Assembly (NCBI RefSeq): GCF_003340475.1
Contig: NZ_QBKA01000002.1
Coordinates: 815,501 to 879,500, forward strand
Source: Alteripontixanthobacter maritimus
GTDB taxonomy: Bacteria > Pseudomonadota > Alphaproteobacteria > Sphingomonadales > Sphingomonadaceae
Direction of reading: 5' to 3'
DNA: 64,000 nucleotides
The position numbers and the translations under genes are program-made. Every line of letters starts with the position of its first letter. Position 1 is the stretch's first letter. This document shows positions 43,171-53,027 of this stretch, one piece after another. The notes under the pieces were generated by a model. The model was not told the origin of the DNA. It was given only the letters and a program-made list of their open reading frames with translations, and made no database searches.

Positions 43171-45234
43171 ATGCGTCCCGATATTCTCAACCCCCTGTTT
43201 GCCGAAACGGATACGCTGGACGGCGTCGGGCCGAAACTCGCCAAACCCCTGGCGAAGCTGGGCCTGACCCGCATCCGTGACGTAATCTACCATCTGCCCG
43301 AACGGTTCGTTACGCGGCGCGCGGTGCAGAATCTGGACGCGGCGTCGCCGGGCGAGCAGATTGTCGTTGCGCTGACCGTTACCGAACATCGCGCCAGCAA
43401 CGGGCGAGGGCCGTATCGCGTGATGGCGACCGATACTCTCGGCAATGTCTGCGCGCTCACATATTTCGGGCGGGCATCCTATTCGGCCAAAAAGCTGCTG
43501 CCGGTTGGCGAGACGCGTTGGGTGGCGGGGCGGCTCGACCAGTATGGCCAGATGCTGCAGATCGTGCATCCCGATCACGTGGTGGAAGGCAGCGGCGATA
43601 CTCTGCAGCGTTTGTGCGAGCCGGTCTATTCACTGGCGGAAGGGCTGACACAACCGAAGGTGGCGTCGCTGGTGCAGCAATCGCTGGAGCGGCTGCCGGA
43701 GCTACCGGAATGGATCGAGACCTCGCAGCTGGACGGCGCGGGCTGGCCCGGTTGGGCGGATGCGTTGGCGTTGGCGCACAAAAGCGACCACGAAACCGCG
43801 CGCGACCGTCTGGCTTACGACGAATTGTTGGCGAACAGCCTGGCGCTGTTGCTAGTCCGGGCCGAGGGCCGCAAGCGAGCGGGCCAGCCGTTGCGCGGTG
43901 ACGGGCAATTGCGGGCGAAGCTAGAGCTGCCGTTCCCGCTTACAGGCGCGCAGAAACGCTCCAATGAAGAGATTGCTGGCGACATGGCGCAGGAGTCGCC
44001 GATGCTCCGGCTGTTGCAGGGCGATGTCGGGGCAGGCAAAACCGTGGTCGCGCTGGAAGCGATGCTGGTCGCGGTGGAGTCTGGCGCACAGGCCGCGCTC
44101 CTCGCTCCGACCGAAATCCTGGCTCGTCAGCATTTCGAAACGCTGCAGGCCATGCTCCGCCCGGTTGGGGTGGAAATCGCGCGGTTGACGGGGCGCGACA
44201 AGGGGCGAGCACGGGAAGGTATCCTGATGGGGCTGCTGGATGGTAGCATCGATATCATCGTGGGAACGCACGCGATCTTTCAGGACAGTGTGAACTACCG
44301 GAACCTTGGCCTGGTCGTGATCGACGAGCAGCACAGGTTCGGCGTCTCGCAGCGCCTGATGCTGGCGGCCAAGGGTCGCCGCGCGCCGCATACGCTGGCG
44401 ATGACCGCGACGCCGATCCCGCGCACGCTGACGCTGGCGCAATATGGCGAGATGGACGTCAGCCGGCTCGACGAGCTGCCGCCGGGCCGCCAGCCGATCG
44501 ATACGCGCGTGGTGCCGCAGGACCGGCTGGCCGAAGTGGTCGATGGTGTGGCGCGGCACGTGGCGGGCGGGCAGCAGGCCTATTGGGTGTGCCCGATGGT
44601 ACGCGAAAACGAGTTTGTCACCGAAGATATCGCCGCGGCGGAGGCGCGCTATGCCAGCCTTCGGGAACGCTTCGGTGACGATGTGGTGCTTGTCCACGGC
44701 CAGCTGACACCCGAATTGAAGGATGCAGGAATGCAGAGGTTTGCCAGCGGGCAGGCCAAGCTGCTGGTGGCGACCACGGTCATCGAGGTCGGCGTCGATG
44801 TGCCTGCTGCGACCTTGATGGTAATCGAACAGGCCGAACGCTTCGGCCTTGCTCAGCTTCACCAGCTGCGCGGCAGGGTGGGGCGGGGCGCTGAGAAATC
44901 CGTGTGCCTTCTCCTGCGGGGCGACGCGCTCTCGGAAACCGGCAAGCGTCGGCTGGCCCTGATGCGCGAAAGTCAGGATGGCTTTCGTCTGGCGGAAGAG
45001 GATCTGGAGCTGCGCGGCGGCGGCGAATTGCTGGGCATACGGCAATCGGGCGACACGCCGTTCCGCACTGCCACACTCGAACAAATCCAGCGCCTGTTGC
45101 CTGTCGCCCATGCCGATGCACGGCTGCTGATGGAGCATGGCGACGGGCTGGAGGGCGCACGCGGCGAAGCGGCGCGGGTGTTGCTCTATTTGTTCGAGCG
45201 CGATTGGGGAGTGAAGACCCTGCGCGGGGGGTAA
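43171..45234 (+). CDS. recG: ATP-dependent DNA helicase RecG
   Basis: Branch-migrating helicase for stalled forks and Holliday junctions. It is 687 residues: N-terminal helix-hairpin and OB wedge domain (VGPKLAKPLAKLG), Walker A GDVGAGKT at about 284-291, DEQHRFGV at about 385, and the C-terminal QLHQLRGRVGRG. The ATG at 43171 fits the normal RecG N-terminus; an in-frame upstream extension has no homology. Confidence 0.97.
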   Translation: MRPDILNPLFAETDTLDGVGPKLAKPLAKLGLTRIRDVIYHLPERFVTRRAVQNLDAASPGEQIVVALTVTEHRASNGRGPYRVMATDTLGNVCALTYFGRASYSAKKLLPVGETRWVAGRLDQYGQMLQIVHPDHVVEGSGDTLQRLCEPVYSLAEGLTQPKVASLVQQSLERLPELPEWIETSQLDGAGWPGWADALALAHKSDHETARDRLAYDELLANSLALLLVRAEGRKRAGQPLRGDGQLRAKLELPFPLTGAQKRSNEEIAGDMAQESPMLRLLQGDVGAGKTVVALEAMLVAVESGAQAALLAPTEILARQHFETLQAMLRPVGVEIARLTGRDKGRAREGILMGLLDGSIDIIVGTHAIFQDSVNYRNLGLVVIDEQHRFGVSQRLMLAAKGRRAPHTLAMTATPIPRTLTLAQYGEMDVSRLDELPPGRQPIDTRVVPQDRLAEVVDGVARHVAGGQQAYWVCPMVRENEFVTEDIAAAEARYASLRERFGDDVVLVHGQLTPELKDAGMQRFASGQAKLLVATTVIEVGVDVPAATLMVIEQAERFGLAQLHQLRGRVGRGAEKSVCLLLRGDALSETGKRRLALMRESQDGFRLAEEDLELRGGGELLGIRQSGDTPFRTATLEQIQRLLPVAHADARLLMEHGDGLEGARGEAARVLLYLFERDWGVKTLRGG

Positions 45235-45250
45235 ACACCCCGCCTGGCAG

Positions 45251-45727
45251 TCAACCCTGCTCGCTTATCAACACCGCAACCAGCGTCTTGGCGGCCGCGT
45301 TAACGTCCGCCCATGCCAGGTCGAAATCGGAACTGTCACCGTGGTAGGGATCGGCCACGGCATGTCCCTCCCGCCCGGGTACCATATCCATCAGCAGTGC
45401 GAGCCGCGCTGTCGCATCTGCCGGCCTGATCGCTTCCAGGTCCGCCAGATTTTGCGCATCGAAGGCGAAGATATGGGTGAAATCTAAAAAATCCTGCGCA
45501 GTCACCTGCCGCGCGCGCAGATCCTCTATGGCGCTGCCATTCCGTGCCGCAGCGGCAATCGCGCGGCCATCCGGTTCCTTGCCGATGTGATAGTCGCCGG
45601 TACCAGCGCTATCGATCTCCACTTCCAGCCCGGCCTCCGCTGCCGCCGTTCGAAAGGCGCCATGCGCCATCGGGGACCGGCAGATATTACCGAGGCAGAC
45701 GAACAGCACTTTGGGTTTATTGCTCAT
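45251..45727 (-). CDS. Low-molecular-weight protein tyrosine phosphatase
   Basis: 158 residues. The P-loop CLGNICRSP starts at Cys11 with Arg17, and the general-acid loop DPYHG lies near the C-terminus. In other proteobacteria such enzymes (Wzb, Etp) often control polysaccharide export kinases, but no kinase is adjacent here. Start ATG 45727. It converges on recG with 16 bases between stops. Confidence 0.93.
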   Translation of the reverse strand: MSNKPKVLFVCLGNICRSPMAHGAFRTAAAEAGLEVEIDSAGTGDYHIGKEPDGRAIAAAARNGSAIEDLRARQVTAQDFLDFTHIFAFDAQNLADLEAIRPADATARLALLMDMVPGREGHAVADPYHGDSSDFDLAWADVNAAAKTLVAVLISEQG

Positions 45728-45795
45728 ACCCCTGCCTACTGGACCAAGCGGGGAAGGGGCAATAGGGTCAGCCCAGCTTTTACAGGAGAACACGC

Positions 45796-47577
45796 TTGTC
45801 CATTCGCAACCTTGCTCTGACCGCCTCGTGCGTAGCTCTTTGCGCAGTAGCTGCACCAGCCTTCGCCGCGCCGGCCGACGACTATATCGAGCTGCGCGAG
45901 GAAATCTGGCAGGATGTGCTGGATGATAACCCCACCCTTGCAACGCGCGTCGGGGATCGGCGCGGGGATGGCAGGCTGGGCGACCTGTCGCTCGATGGTT
46001 ACCTCGAAGACATTACGGAAGCGCGCGAATTTCTTGCGCGGCTGGAGCAGATAGACGCGGCCAGCCTACCCGCCGATCTGCGGGTCGATCACGCTATTCT
46101 GCGCCGGTCCTTGCAGGGCGAGATCGACGCATCACAGTTCGATCATACCCGCTACGTGATGTTTACCAATCGCGGGGGCTGGTTCTTTTCGCTCGCCTCG
46201 CTGCCCTATAGTTCACCGCTTTTCACCGAAGCCGACTATGAAAGCTATGTCGGGCGGCTGGAAGCCTTCCAGCCCATGCACCGGGACGCGATGGCGCGGG
46301 CGCGCAAGGGTGTGGAGATGGGCCTAACGCAGGCTTGCGAACCGATGCAGGGACTGGACGCCCGCGTCGAACGCGCAATCTTCGACACGCCGGAAGAGTC
46401 CGGCCTTTACGCACCCTTTGCAGAACGTCCGGCCACTATTGGGGAGGCAGATTGGACCGCGCTACAGATGAGGGCGAAAACCGCCTTGACCGACGGCGTG
46501 TATCCATCGCTCCGCGAATTTGTTGCCTTCTACCGCGACGACTACATGCCAAAATGCCGCAACGGGCTGCCCGGCGTTTCCGAGACACCGCGCGGGGATG
46601 ACTATTACGCCTATCGCGTCAAGAACTTCACGACCACCGACATGACACCCGACCAGATCCATAATCTGGGCCTGTCGGAAGTCGCCCGGATCAGGGCCGA
46701 GATGGTGGAAGTCGCAGGCAAGGCAGGCTTCGACACGCGCGAGGCGTTTATCGATCACTTGCGCACCGATCCGCAATTTTATGCCGAAACACCGGAAGAG
46801 CTGATGCGTGAGGCGCAGGCGCTGGCTAAGGTAATGGACGGCTGGATGCCGAAGCTGTTCGGCACGCTTCCCCGGCTTCCCTATACGGTCCAGCCGATCC
46901 CGGCCGCGCAGGCACCCGGCAACACCACCGCCTATTATGAAAGCGGATCGCTGGAAACCGGACAACCCGGCATTTACCGCGTCAACACGACCGAGCTGGA
47001 CCAGCGCCCATTGTGGGAATTGCCCGCGCTCGGCGTGCATGAGGCGGTACCGGGACATCATCACCAGATCGCATTGCAACAGGAACTGGATATTCACCCG
47101 CTGCGCCGGCATGGAACATTCTTCACCGCTTTTGTCGAGGGTTGGGGGCTGTATTCCGAACGCCTCGGTATCGAGATGGGCCTGTATGATACGCCCGCGA
47201 AGGAAATGGGTCGGCTAAGCTACGAAATGTGGCGCGCCACGCGGCTGGTGGTCGATACCGGGCTTCATTCCAAAGGCTGGACCAAGCAACAGGCCGTGGA
47301 CTTCATGCTGGACAGCACGGCGCTGACGCCGGGTAATATCGATGCTGAGGTCAACCGCTACATCACCTGGCCGGGACAGGCGTTGGCGTACAAGATCGGC
47401 GAGCTCAAAATCCGTGAACTGCGTACGCGGGCAGAAACTGCGCTGGGTGCGAAGTTCGATCTACGGGCGTTTCACGATACCGTTCTGGAAAATGGCGCTG
47501 TGCCGCTGGACGTGCTGGAAGCGCATGTGGACCGCTGGATTTCAGCCGAACTGGAGGGCGACGCTGCCGCGGCCTAA
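45796..47577 (+). CDS. DUF885 family exported protein, probable metallocarboxypeptidase-like
   Basis: 593 residues with a signal peptide (MSIRNLALTASCVALCAVAAPAFA). A TTG start at 45796 is supported by AGGAGA six bases upstream and by the fitting signal peptide. The DUF885 hallmark HEAVPGHHH near residues 415-423 resembles a zincin motif, with a further YSERLGIEMG segment after it. Function in the family is uncertain; a periplasmic peptidase is the usual proposal. Its stop overlaps the stop of the convergent kinase-like gene. Confidence 0.88.
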   Translation: MSIRNLALTASCVALCAVAAPAFAAPADDYIELREEIWQDVLDDNPTLATRVGDRRGDGRLGDLSLDGYLEDITEAREFLARLEQIDAASLPADLRVDHAILRRSLQGEIDASQFDHTRYVMFTNRGGWFFSLASLPYSSPLFTEADYESYVGRLEAFQPMHRDAMARARKGVEMGLTQACEPMQGLDARVERAIFDTPEESGLYAPFAERPATIGEADWTALQMRAKTALTDGVYPSLREFVAFYRDDYMPKCRNGLPGVSETPRGDDYYAYRVKNFTTTDMTPDQIHNLGLSEVARIRAEMVEVAGKAGFDTREAFIDHLRTDPQFYAETPEELMREAQALAKVMDGWMPKLFGTLPRLPYTVQPIPAAQAPGNTTAYYESGSLETGQPGIYRVNTTELDQRPLWELPALGVHEAVPGHHHQIALQQELDIHPLRRHGTFFTAFVEGWGLYSERLGIEMGLYDTPAKEMGRLSYEMWRATRLVVDTGLHSKGWTKQQAVDFMLDSTALTPGNIDAEVNRYITWPGQALAYKIGELKIRELRTRAETALGAKFDLRAFHDTVLENGAVPLDVLEAHVDRWISAELEGDAAAA

Positions 47578-48917
47578 TCGGTAGGCCTGAGCATCTCCTG
47601 CAGAATTGCGCGGACATCCACCCGCGCACCCAGGCGTGCGCCCAGTAGTGCGGTGCCGCTGATTTTTCGCTGGACGAACAGAGTTTCGGCAGGCGGCAGG
47701 TGCCACGCCTCCCGATCTCTTGCGATGGGCATGGACGTTTCGCGCAGTTCCGGCACGAACGCACGGTCACCGAAGTCGAACGGCCCCTCGTGGCTCATTT
47801 CCGTGACGACGATATCGATCAGCCTGTCGACCCGCTCCGGGTGACGATCGACAGCTGCCAAGCCTAGAAAGCCTGTTGCCAGAGCTTCCTCACGTACGCG
47901 TTGCCGGTCCTCCGACAGCCCCGCATCGATCATTCTGCGATAGGCAGCCTGGACATCGGGCGCGACAGCCCGCGCTGCGCCGAAGTCGAGCAGGACGATC
48001 TTGTCGTCCACCCCATCCACCCCTCGTCGGAAACGATAATTGGCAAAATTCGGATCGGTCTGCATTACGCCGAACTCCAGAAGCTCCCGAGCGACCAAGC
48101 GGATCAACCGCGCAAACATCCGGTCCCTTTGTTCCTGCGATTCGGTTTCGAGGGTTTCGATCGGCACGCCCGGTTCGAAACTCATGGCGAGAACCTTGTC
48201 GCGCGTCAGGTCTTCTGCAAGCTCCGGAACAACGAAGGCCGGCTCGTTTTCCAGCAAACCCGCGTAAAGCTGCATCTGCTCGCCTTCGCGTCGGTAGTCC
48301 GCCTCTTCGTGCAGTTGTGCCTTGGCAGCAGCAAGCAACGGCGCAATGTCCAACTCCTCGGGCAGCATCTTGGAGACTCGCAGCAAGCCAGCGACATTGT
48401 CGACATCGGAATCGATACTTTCGGCCACTCCGGGATACTGCACCTTGATGGCGAGTGTGCGCCCGTCGCGCGTTTCCGCCTTGTGAACCTGCCCGATGGA
48501 TGCTGCGGCCATCGGCCGGGCATTGAACAGCTTGAATTGTTTGCGCCAACCTTCGCCCCATTCGACAGCCAGCACCCGGTCGAGCTGTTTAGGCGGCATG
48601 AAATCCGCATTGTCGCGCAGCGTCGCTAGGATACCGCTCAGTTCCGCAGGCAGGAAATCGCCGGCATCCATGGAAATCATCTGGCCAAGCTTCATCGCGG
48701 CGCCGCGCATATGGCCGAGCCTGTCAGCAAGACGGCGCGCATTGCCCGGCGTCAGCAACATATCTTCCAATCGCGGCCGTTCGCCCGACGCGAGACGCCG
48801 CGCACCTTCCGCCGCCATTCCCTGAGCCACTCCGCCTGCCAGCCGAGCAAATCCGCCGAACCGCGCGAGCCTGCCGCTGGGTACGGCCCGGCCGCGCTTG
48901 TTATTTCCATCGTCCAT
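47574..48917 (-). CDS. ABC1/UbiB-family atypical kinase
   Basis: 447 residues from the ATG at 48917 (a TTG at 48953 is possible). The KxGQ motif region (AAMKLGQMISMDAGDFLP), the Ala-rich loop AAASIGQVHKA, the VAIKVQYPGV-like lysine segment (LAIKVQYPGV) and the DFGAAR metal site match the ABC1/ADCK family, which supports ubiquinone synthesis and lipid homeostasis. True UbiB has C-terminal membrane helices that are not evident here, so I do not call it ubiB. Ends tail to tail with the DUF885 gene, stops overlapping by four bases. Confidence 0.88.
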   Translation of the reverse strand: MDDGNNKRGRAVPSGRLARFGGFARLAGGVAQGMAAEGARRLASGERPRLEDMLLTPGNARRLADRLGHMRGAAMKLGQMISMDAGDFLPAELSGILATLRDNADFMPPKQLDRVLAVEWGEGWRKQFKLFNARPMAAASIGQVHKAETRDGRTLAIKVQYPGVAESIDSDVDNVAGLLRVSKMLPEELDIAPLLAAAKAQLHEEADYRREGEQMQLYAGLLENEPAFVVPELAEDLTRDKVLAMSFEPGVPIETLETESQEQRDRMFARLIRLVARELLEFGVMQTDPNFANYRFRRGVDGVDDKIVLLDFGAARAVAPDVQAAYRRMIDAGLSEDRQRVREEALATGFLGLAAVDRHPERVDRLIDIVVTEMSHEGPFDFGDRAFVPELRETSMPIARDREAWHLPPAETLFVQRKISGTALLGARLGARVDVRAILQEMLRPTD

Positions 48918-48991
48918 GCCAGCCCAACGCCGTAACAACGCGGTCGGTCCCAATCCCGAGACATTCCCGCCCGCACGCGGGTTGCCGCGCG

Positions 48992-49015
48992 GTAGCCCTT
49001 ACGGCTAAGGGCTAC
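48992..49015. promoter_or_regulatory. Perfect 10-bp inverted repeat upstream of the rhamnose operon
   Basis: GTAGCCCTTA (48992-49001), loop CGGC, TAAGGGCTAC (49006-49015), 32 bases before the rfbA start and in the divergent gap with the ABC1 gene. No T run follows. It may be an operator or a leader hairpin for the polysaccharide operon. Confidence 0.5.
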
Positions 49016-49046
49016 GAAAGACAGAAACTTCGGACATTCCCGGCAC

Positions 49047-49955
49047 ATGAACGCAAAACGATCTGGCGGCGGCGACCGCAAGGGCATTATTCTGGCAGGG
49101 GGAACCGGCACACGGCTTTGGCCCCTGACGCGCGGCGTGTCGAAGCAACTGATGCCGGTCTATGACAAGCCTATGATCTACTATCCGCTCAGCACCTTGA
49201 TGCTGGCCGGTATCCGCGAAGTGCTGATCATCACCACGCCGCAGGATGCCGAGGCGTTTCGCGCGGTGCTGGGCGATGGTGCGGATTGGGGAATGAGCAT
49301 CGAATATGCCGTGCAACCCACTCCCGACGGGCTGGCGCAAGCGTTTCATATCGGTGCGGACTTCGTGCGCGGTGGACCTAGCTCGCTCGTGCTGGGGGAC
49401 AACATCTTTTACGGCCACGGCCTGCCCGAACTGCTCGGTAATGCAGATGCGCAGACCGATGGCGCCAGCGTTTTTGCCTATTACGTCGGTGATCCGCAGG
49501 CCTATGGGGTGGTCGAATTCGACGAGCAGGGCCGCGCCCGGACGATCGAAGAAAAACCTTCGCAACCTAAGTCCAATTACGCGGTAACAGGCCTGTATTT
49601 CTATGACGAAACCGTTGTCGATCGCGCCCGCGACCTTAAGCCCTCGCCGCGTGGAGAGCTGGAGATTACCGACCTAAACCGGCTGTATCTGGACGACGGC
49701 GCGTTGAATGTGGAAATTATGGGGCGTGGTTACGCCTGGCTCGATACGGGCACGCATTCGTCGTTGCTGGATGCCGGAACCTATGTCCGCATTACCGAGG
49801 AACGGCAGGGGCTGAAGATCTGCTGCCCGGAAGAAATTGCATGGCGCAAGGGCTTCATTGATGACGAGCAGCTTGCCCGCATTGCGGAGCCATTGAAGAA
49901 ATCGGGCTATGGCGACTATCTCGCCGACTTGCCCAACCACCGTTACACCCAATGA
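49047..49955 (+). CDS. rfbA: Glucose-1-phosphate thymidylyltransferase
   Basis: First step of dTDP-L-rhamnose synthesis: glucose-1-phosphate plus dTTP gives dTDP-glucose. It is 302 residues with [16 protein letters not shown], the [16 protein letters not shown] segment and LGDNIFYG. First gene of a tightly overlapped rfbA-rfbC-rfbD-rfbB operon. The stop overlaps rfbC as ATGA. Confidence 0.97.
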   Translation: MNAKRSGGGDRKGIILAGGTGTRLWPLTRGVSKQLMPVYDKPMIYYPLSTLMLAGIREVLIITTPQDAEAFRAVLGDGADWGMSIEYAVQPTPDGLAQAFHIGADFVRGGPSSLVLGDNIFYGHGLPELLGNADAQTDGASVFAYYVGDPQAYGVVEFDEQGRARTIEEKPSQPKSNYAVTGLYFYDETVVDRARDLKPSPRGELEITDLNRLYLDDGALNVEIMGRGYAWLDTGTHSSLLDAGTYVRITEERQGLKICCPEEIAWRKGFIDDEQLARIAEPLKKSGYGDYLADLPNHRYTQ

Positions 49956-50497
49956 AGCTGGTACGCGGCGACATCGAGGGGCCGGTGATTATCGAACCGG
50001 CGGTGTTCGGCGACGAACGCGGCTTCTTCATGGAAAGCTGGAACGCGCAAAAATTTGGCAGCGAAGGCCTGCCGACCGAATTTGTGCAGGACAATCATAG
50101 TCGCAGCGGCAAGGGCGTGCTGCGCGGGATGCATTTCCAGAATCCGGGTCCGCAAGGCAAGCTGGTCCGCGTGGTTTCCGGAGCGGTGTACGATGTTGCG
50201 GTCGATTTGCGGCGCTCCAGCGCAACTTTTGGACAATGGATGGGCGTGGAACTAAGCGCGCAGAACAAACGGATATTCTGGGTCCCCCAGGGTTTCGCGC
50301 ACGGCTTTCTGACGTTGGAAGACGGAACGGACTTCCTGTATAAATGCGATGCGGCTTATGCACCCCAAGCCGAACATTCGCTGCAATGGGATGATCCGTC
50401 GGTGGGCATCGAATGGCCACTGGATGGGCTGGAACCGATCCTTTCGGACAAGGACCGAAACGGCACGCCGCTTGCAGAAATCGAGGCATTTGCGTGA
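49952..50497 (+). CDS. rfbC: dTDP-4-dehydrorhamnose 3,5-epimerase
   Basis: Third step of the dTDP-rhamnose pathway. It is 181 residues, cupin fold, with RGMHFQNP (catalytic His), [11 protein letters not shown] and YKCDAAYAP motifs. Starts in ATGA overlap with rfbA and ends in GTGA overlap with rfbD. Confidence 0.96.
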   Translation: MKLVRGDIEGPVIIEPAVFGDERGFFMESWNAQKFGSEGLPTEFVQDNHSRSGKGVLRGMHFQNPGPQGKLVRVVSGAVYDVAVDLRRSSATFGQWMGVELSAQNKRIFWVPQGFAHGFLTLEDGTDFLYKCDAAYAPQAEHSLQWDDPSVGIEWPLDGLEPILSDKDRNGTPLAEIEAFA

Positions 50498-51351
50498 AGG
50501 TTCTGGTGACAGGAACCGGCGGACAGGTGGGCTCCGCACTGATGGCCAGTGCGCCTGAGGAATGGGACGTTGTGGGTCTGGCCCGCGCAGAGCTGGATCT
50601 CGCGGACGGCGGGGCAATCCGCGCGATGGTTGCCCGACACAAGCCCGATTTCGTGATCAACGCCGCCGCCTACACCGCTGTTGATAAGGCGGAAGAAGAA
50701 GCGGAACTGGCGCAGGCCATCAACGGCGCGGCACCAGGGCATTTCGCTGCCGCGCTTGCCGAAATGGGCGGCAGGCTGGTGCAGGTCAGCACCGATTTCG
50801 TTTTCGACGGCACCTCGTCCACACCCTATACGCCCGATGCGCCGCGCAACCCGCTTTCCGTTTACGGCGCGAGCAAGGCGGCGGGCGAGGATGCAGCAGG
50901 TGCAGACGCGATCATTTGCCGCACCAGCTGGGTCTATGCCGCAGGCGGCGCGAATTTCGTCCGCACCATGTTGCGTCTGATGGGGGAGCGAGACGCGCTG
51001 AACGTGGTGTCCGACCAGATCGGCGCGCCGACACATGCTGCAGGTCTGGCGCAAGCGTTGTGGGGGCTGGCGCGGGCCAACGTACCGGGCACATATCACT
51101 ATCAGGATGCTGGCGTAGCGAGCTGGTATGATTTCGCTGTGGCAATTTACGAAGAAGCCCGCGCCCTTGGCTTGCTGACGCGCGATGTAGCCATTGCGCC
51201 GATCCCCACCAGCCAATACCCCACACCGGCCGCCCGTCCCGCCTTCAGCGTACTGGACGTGACCGAGACAACCGGCATATTGAACGAGGCCCCATCGCAT
51301 TGGCGCGCAAACCTGCGCGAAATGCTGCAAGAGGAACAGCGCATTGGCTAA
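50494..51351 (+). CDS. rfbD: dTDP-4-dehydrorhamnose reductase
   Basis: Final step to dTDP-L-rhamnose, NADPH-dependent. It is 285 residues with the Rossmann motif GTGGQVGSAL, INAAAYTAVDKAE, the STDFVFDG segment and YGASKAAGE (catalytic Tyr and Lys). GTG start in a GTGA overlap with rfbC. Confidence 0.95.
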   Translation: MKVLVTGTGGQVGSALMASAPEEWDVVGLARAELDLADGGAIRAMVARHKPDFVINAAAYTAVDKAEEEAELAQAINGAAPGHFAAALAEMGGRLVQVSTDFVFDGTSSTPYTPDAPRNPLSVYGASKAAGEDAAGADAIICRTSWVYAAGGANFVRTMLRLMGERDALNVVSDQIGAPTHAAGLAQALWGLARANVPGTYHYQDAGVASWYDFAVAIYEEARALGLLTRDVAIAPIPTSQYPTPAARPAFSVLDVTETTGILNEAPSHWRANLREMLQEEQRIG

Positions 51352-52396
51352 TTTGCTCGTCACTGGCGGGGCCGGTTTTATCGGCGGAAATTTCGTACAT
51401 TATTGGCGCGAAGCGCATCCTGAGGACACGATCCATGTGCTCGATGCGCTGACCTATGCTGGCAATCGTGCGACTATCGCCGATTTGCCGGACGAACAGT
51501 TCGTGGAAGGCGATATTTGCAATTCGGACATGGTTGAAAAGCTGTTGCGTGACCGCGCTATCGATACGGTTGTGCACTTTGCCGCCGAAAGCCACGTCGA
51601 CCGCAGCATTACCGGACCAGACGCATTCATCGAAACCAATGTCGTCGGCACGCACAGTATGTTAAAGGCGGCGCGCAAGGTTTGGCTTGATGGATCGGGA
51701 CGCGGTCACCGCTTCCACCATGTCAGCACCGATGAGGTTTACGGCTCGCTCGGCCCGAATGATCCGGCGTTCAGCGAAACGACCGCGTATGCGCCCAATT
51801 CACCCTATTCGGCCTCCAAGGCTGGCTCCGACCACCTCGTGCGAGCCTATCACCACACGTTCGGGCTGGATGTCACGACCAGCAATTGTTCCAACAATTA
51901 CGGGCCGTACCAGTACCCGGAAAAGCTGATTCCGCTGTTCTTAATCAACGCGCTGCATGGCCGGCCGCTGCCCATTTACGGCGATGGCATGAATGTGCGC
52001 GATTGGCTGCATGTAGAAGACCATTGCCGCGGGATCGAGGCGGCTTTTACCGATGGGAAGGCGGGCGAGGTGTACAATATCGGTGGCGGGCAGGAATTGC
52101 CCAACCTCCATGTGATCGATGCAGTTTGCCGCGGCGTTGACGCTGCATTCGCTGCCGACCCTGAACTGGCTAGGCGGTTCCCGGGCGCACCGGCGGCACA
52201 AGGTAAGCCGAGCGACAGTCTCAAAACCTTTGTCGAGGACCGCAAGGGTCATGACCGCCGTTATGCCATCGATGAAACGAAGGCGCGCGAAGAGCTGGGA
52301 TATTCCGCCAGCCGCACGTTCGATGAAGGTTTCGCGCAAACGCTCGCTTGGTATCTCGATAACGAGGACTGGTGGCGCCCCTTGATGGCGAATTGA
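51344..52396 (+). CDS. rfbB: dTDP-glucose 4,6-dehydratase
   Basis: Second step of the pathway. It is 350 residues with TGGAGFIGGNFVHYW, HFAAESHVDRSI, STDEVYGSLG and YSASKAGSDHLVRAYHHTFG, all diagnostic of RmlB. The start is TTG at 51344, inside the end of rfbD, with GAGGA about eight bases upstream. The gene order A-C-D-B differs from the enteric B-D-A-C order. Confidence 0.96.
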   Translation: MANLLVTGGAGFIGGNFVHYWREAHPEDTIHVLDALTYAGNRATIADLPDEQFVEGDICNSDMVEKLLRDRAIDTVVHFAAESHVDRSITGPDAFIETNVVGTHSMLKAARKVWLDGSGRGHRFHHVSTDEVYGSLGPNDPAFSETTAYAPNSPYSASKAGSDHLVRAYHHTFGLDVTTSNCSNNYGPYQYPEKLIPLFLINALHGRPLPIYGDGMNVRDWLHVEDHCRGIEAAFTDGKAGEVYNIGGGQELPNLHVIDAVCRGVDAAFAADPELARRFPGAPAAQGKPSDSLKTFVEDRKGHDRRYAIDETKAREELGYSASRTFDEGFAQTLAWYLDNEDWWRPLMAN

Positions 52397-52400
52397 GCCA

Positions 52401-53027
52401 ATGGCGCTGCTGTCCCGCCTGGGCACTGTTGCCGCCGATGCCGGATCGGCCATTCGGGCGGGTAAGCTGCGCGCGTTTCTGGCTGGGAAGTTGCGAAATT
52501 CGGTATGGGCGCGGGTAGAAAAACGCCATGTCTTGTATCGGCTCGACAAGACCCTGCTAACGCCGCCGCGCGCGGGACTGGATGCCCGCCGTTATAAAAA
52601 CATCGACGCGCTGGACGCCAAGGCTTTCAGCGAAAGCGGTTCCGGTGGCATGCCGCGCCAATGGTATGAGGACCGCTTCGCAGAAGAGGCCGTGCTTTGG
52701 GCTGCAGTCGAACATGGTGACTACGCCGCGTTCCTGTGGGTCGTCACGGGCGCTGCGCTGCCGGGTTGGTACATACCGCTTCAGCCGCGCGACAAGGTTG
52801 TTTACGCGGTAGTGACGGCAGAAGCGTTCAAGGGCCGCGGCCTCGCACCCGATCTGGTGCGTGCGGCATTGCTAGCGGAGCAGGAGGAGGGAGCGGATAT
52901 GCTGGTCGATTGCAAAGTCTGGAACAGTTCCGCCCGGCGCGCCTTCGAGAAAGTCGGCTTCAAGTCCTTTGCCACCGTTCCGCCGAGCGCGCTCAAACCA
53001 TTCGACGGAACCGAGGGGCAGTTGTGA
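52401..53027 (+). CDS. GNAT-family acetyltransferase-like protein
   Basis: 208 residues. The C-terminal half (about 95-195) has GNAT features: YAVVTAEAFKGRGLAPDLV (acetyl-CoA pyrophosphate loop) and WNSSARRAFEKVGF. The N-terminal 60 residues are basic and of unknown fold. Starts four bases after rfbB and overlaps the next glycosyltransferase gene by one base, so it belongs to the polysaccharide operon. It might acetylate a sugar nucleotide or polymer; there is no direct evidence for the substrate. Confidence 0.75.
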   Translation: MALLSRLGTVAADAGSAIRAGKLRAFLAGKLRNSVWARVEKRHVLYRLDKTLLTPPRAGLDARRYKNIDALDAKAFSESGSGGMPRQWYEDRFAEEAVLWAAVEHGDYAAFLWVVTGAALPGWYIPLQPRDKVVYAVVTAEAFKGRGLAPDLVRAALLAEQEEGADMLVDCKVWNSSARRAFEKVGFKSFATVPPSALKPFDGTEGQL

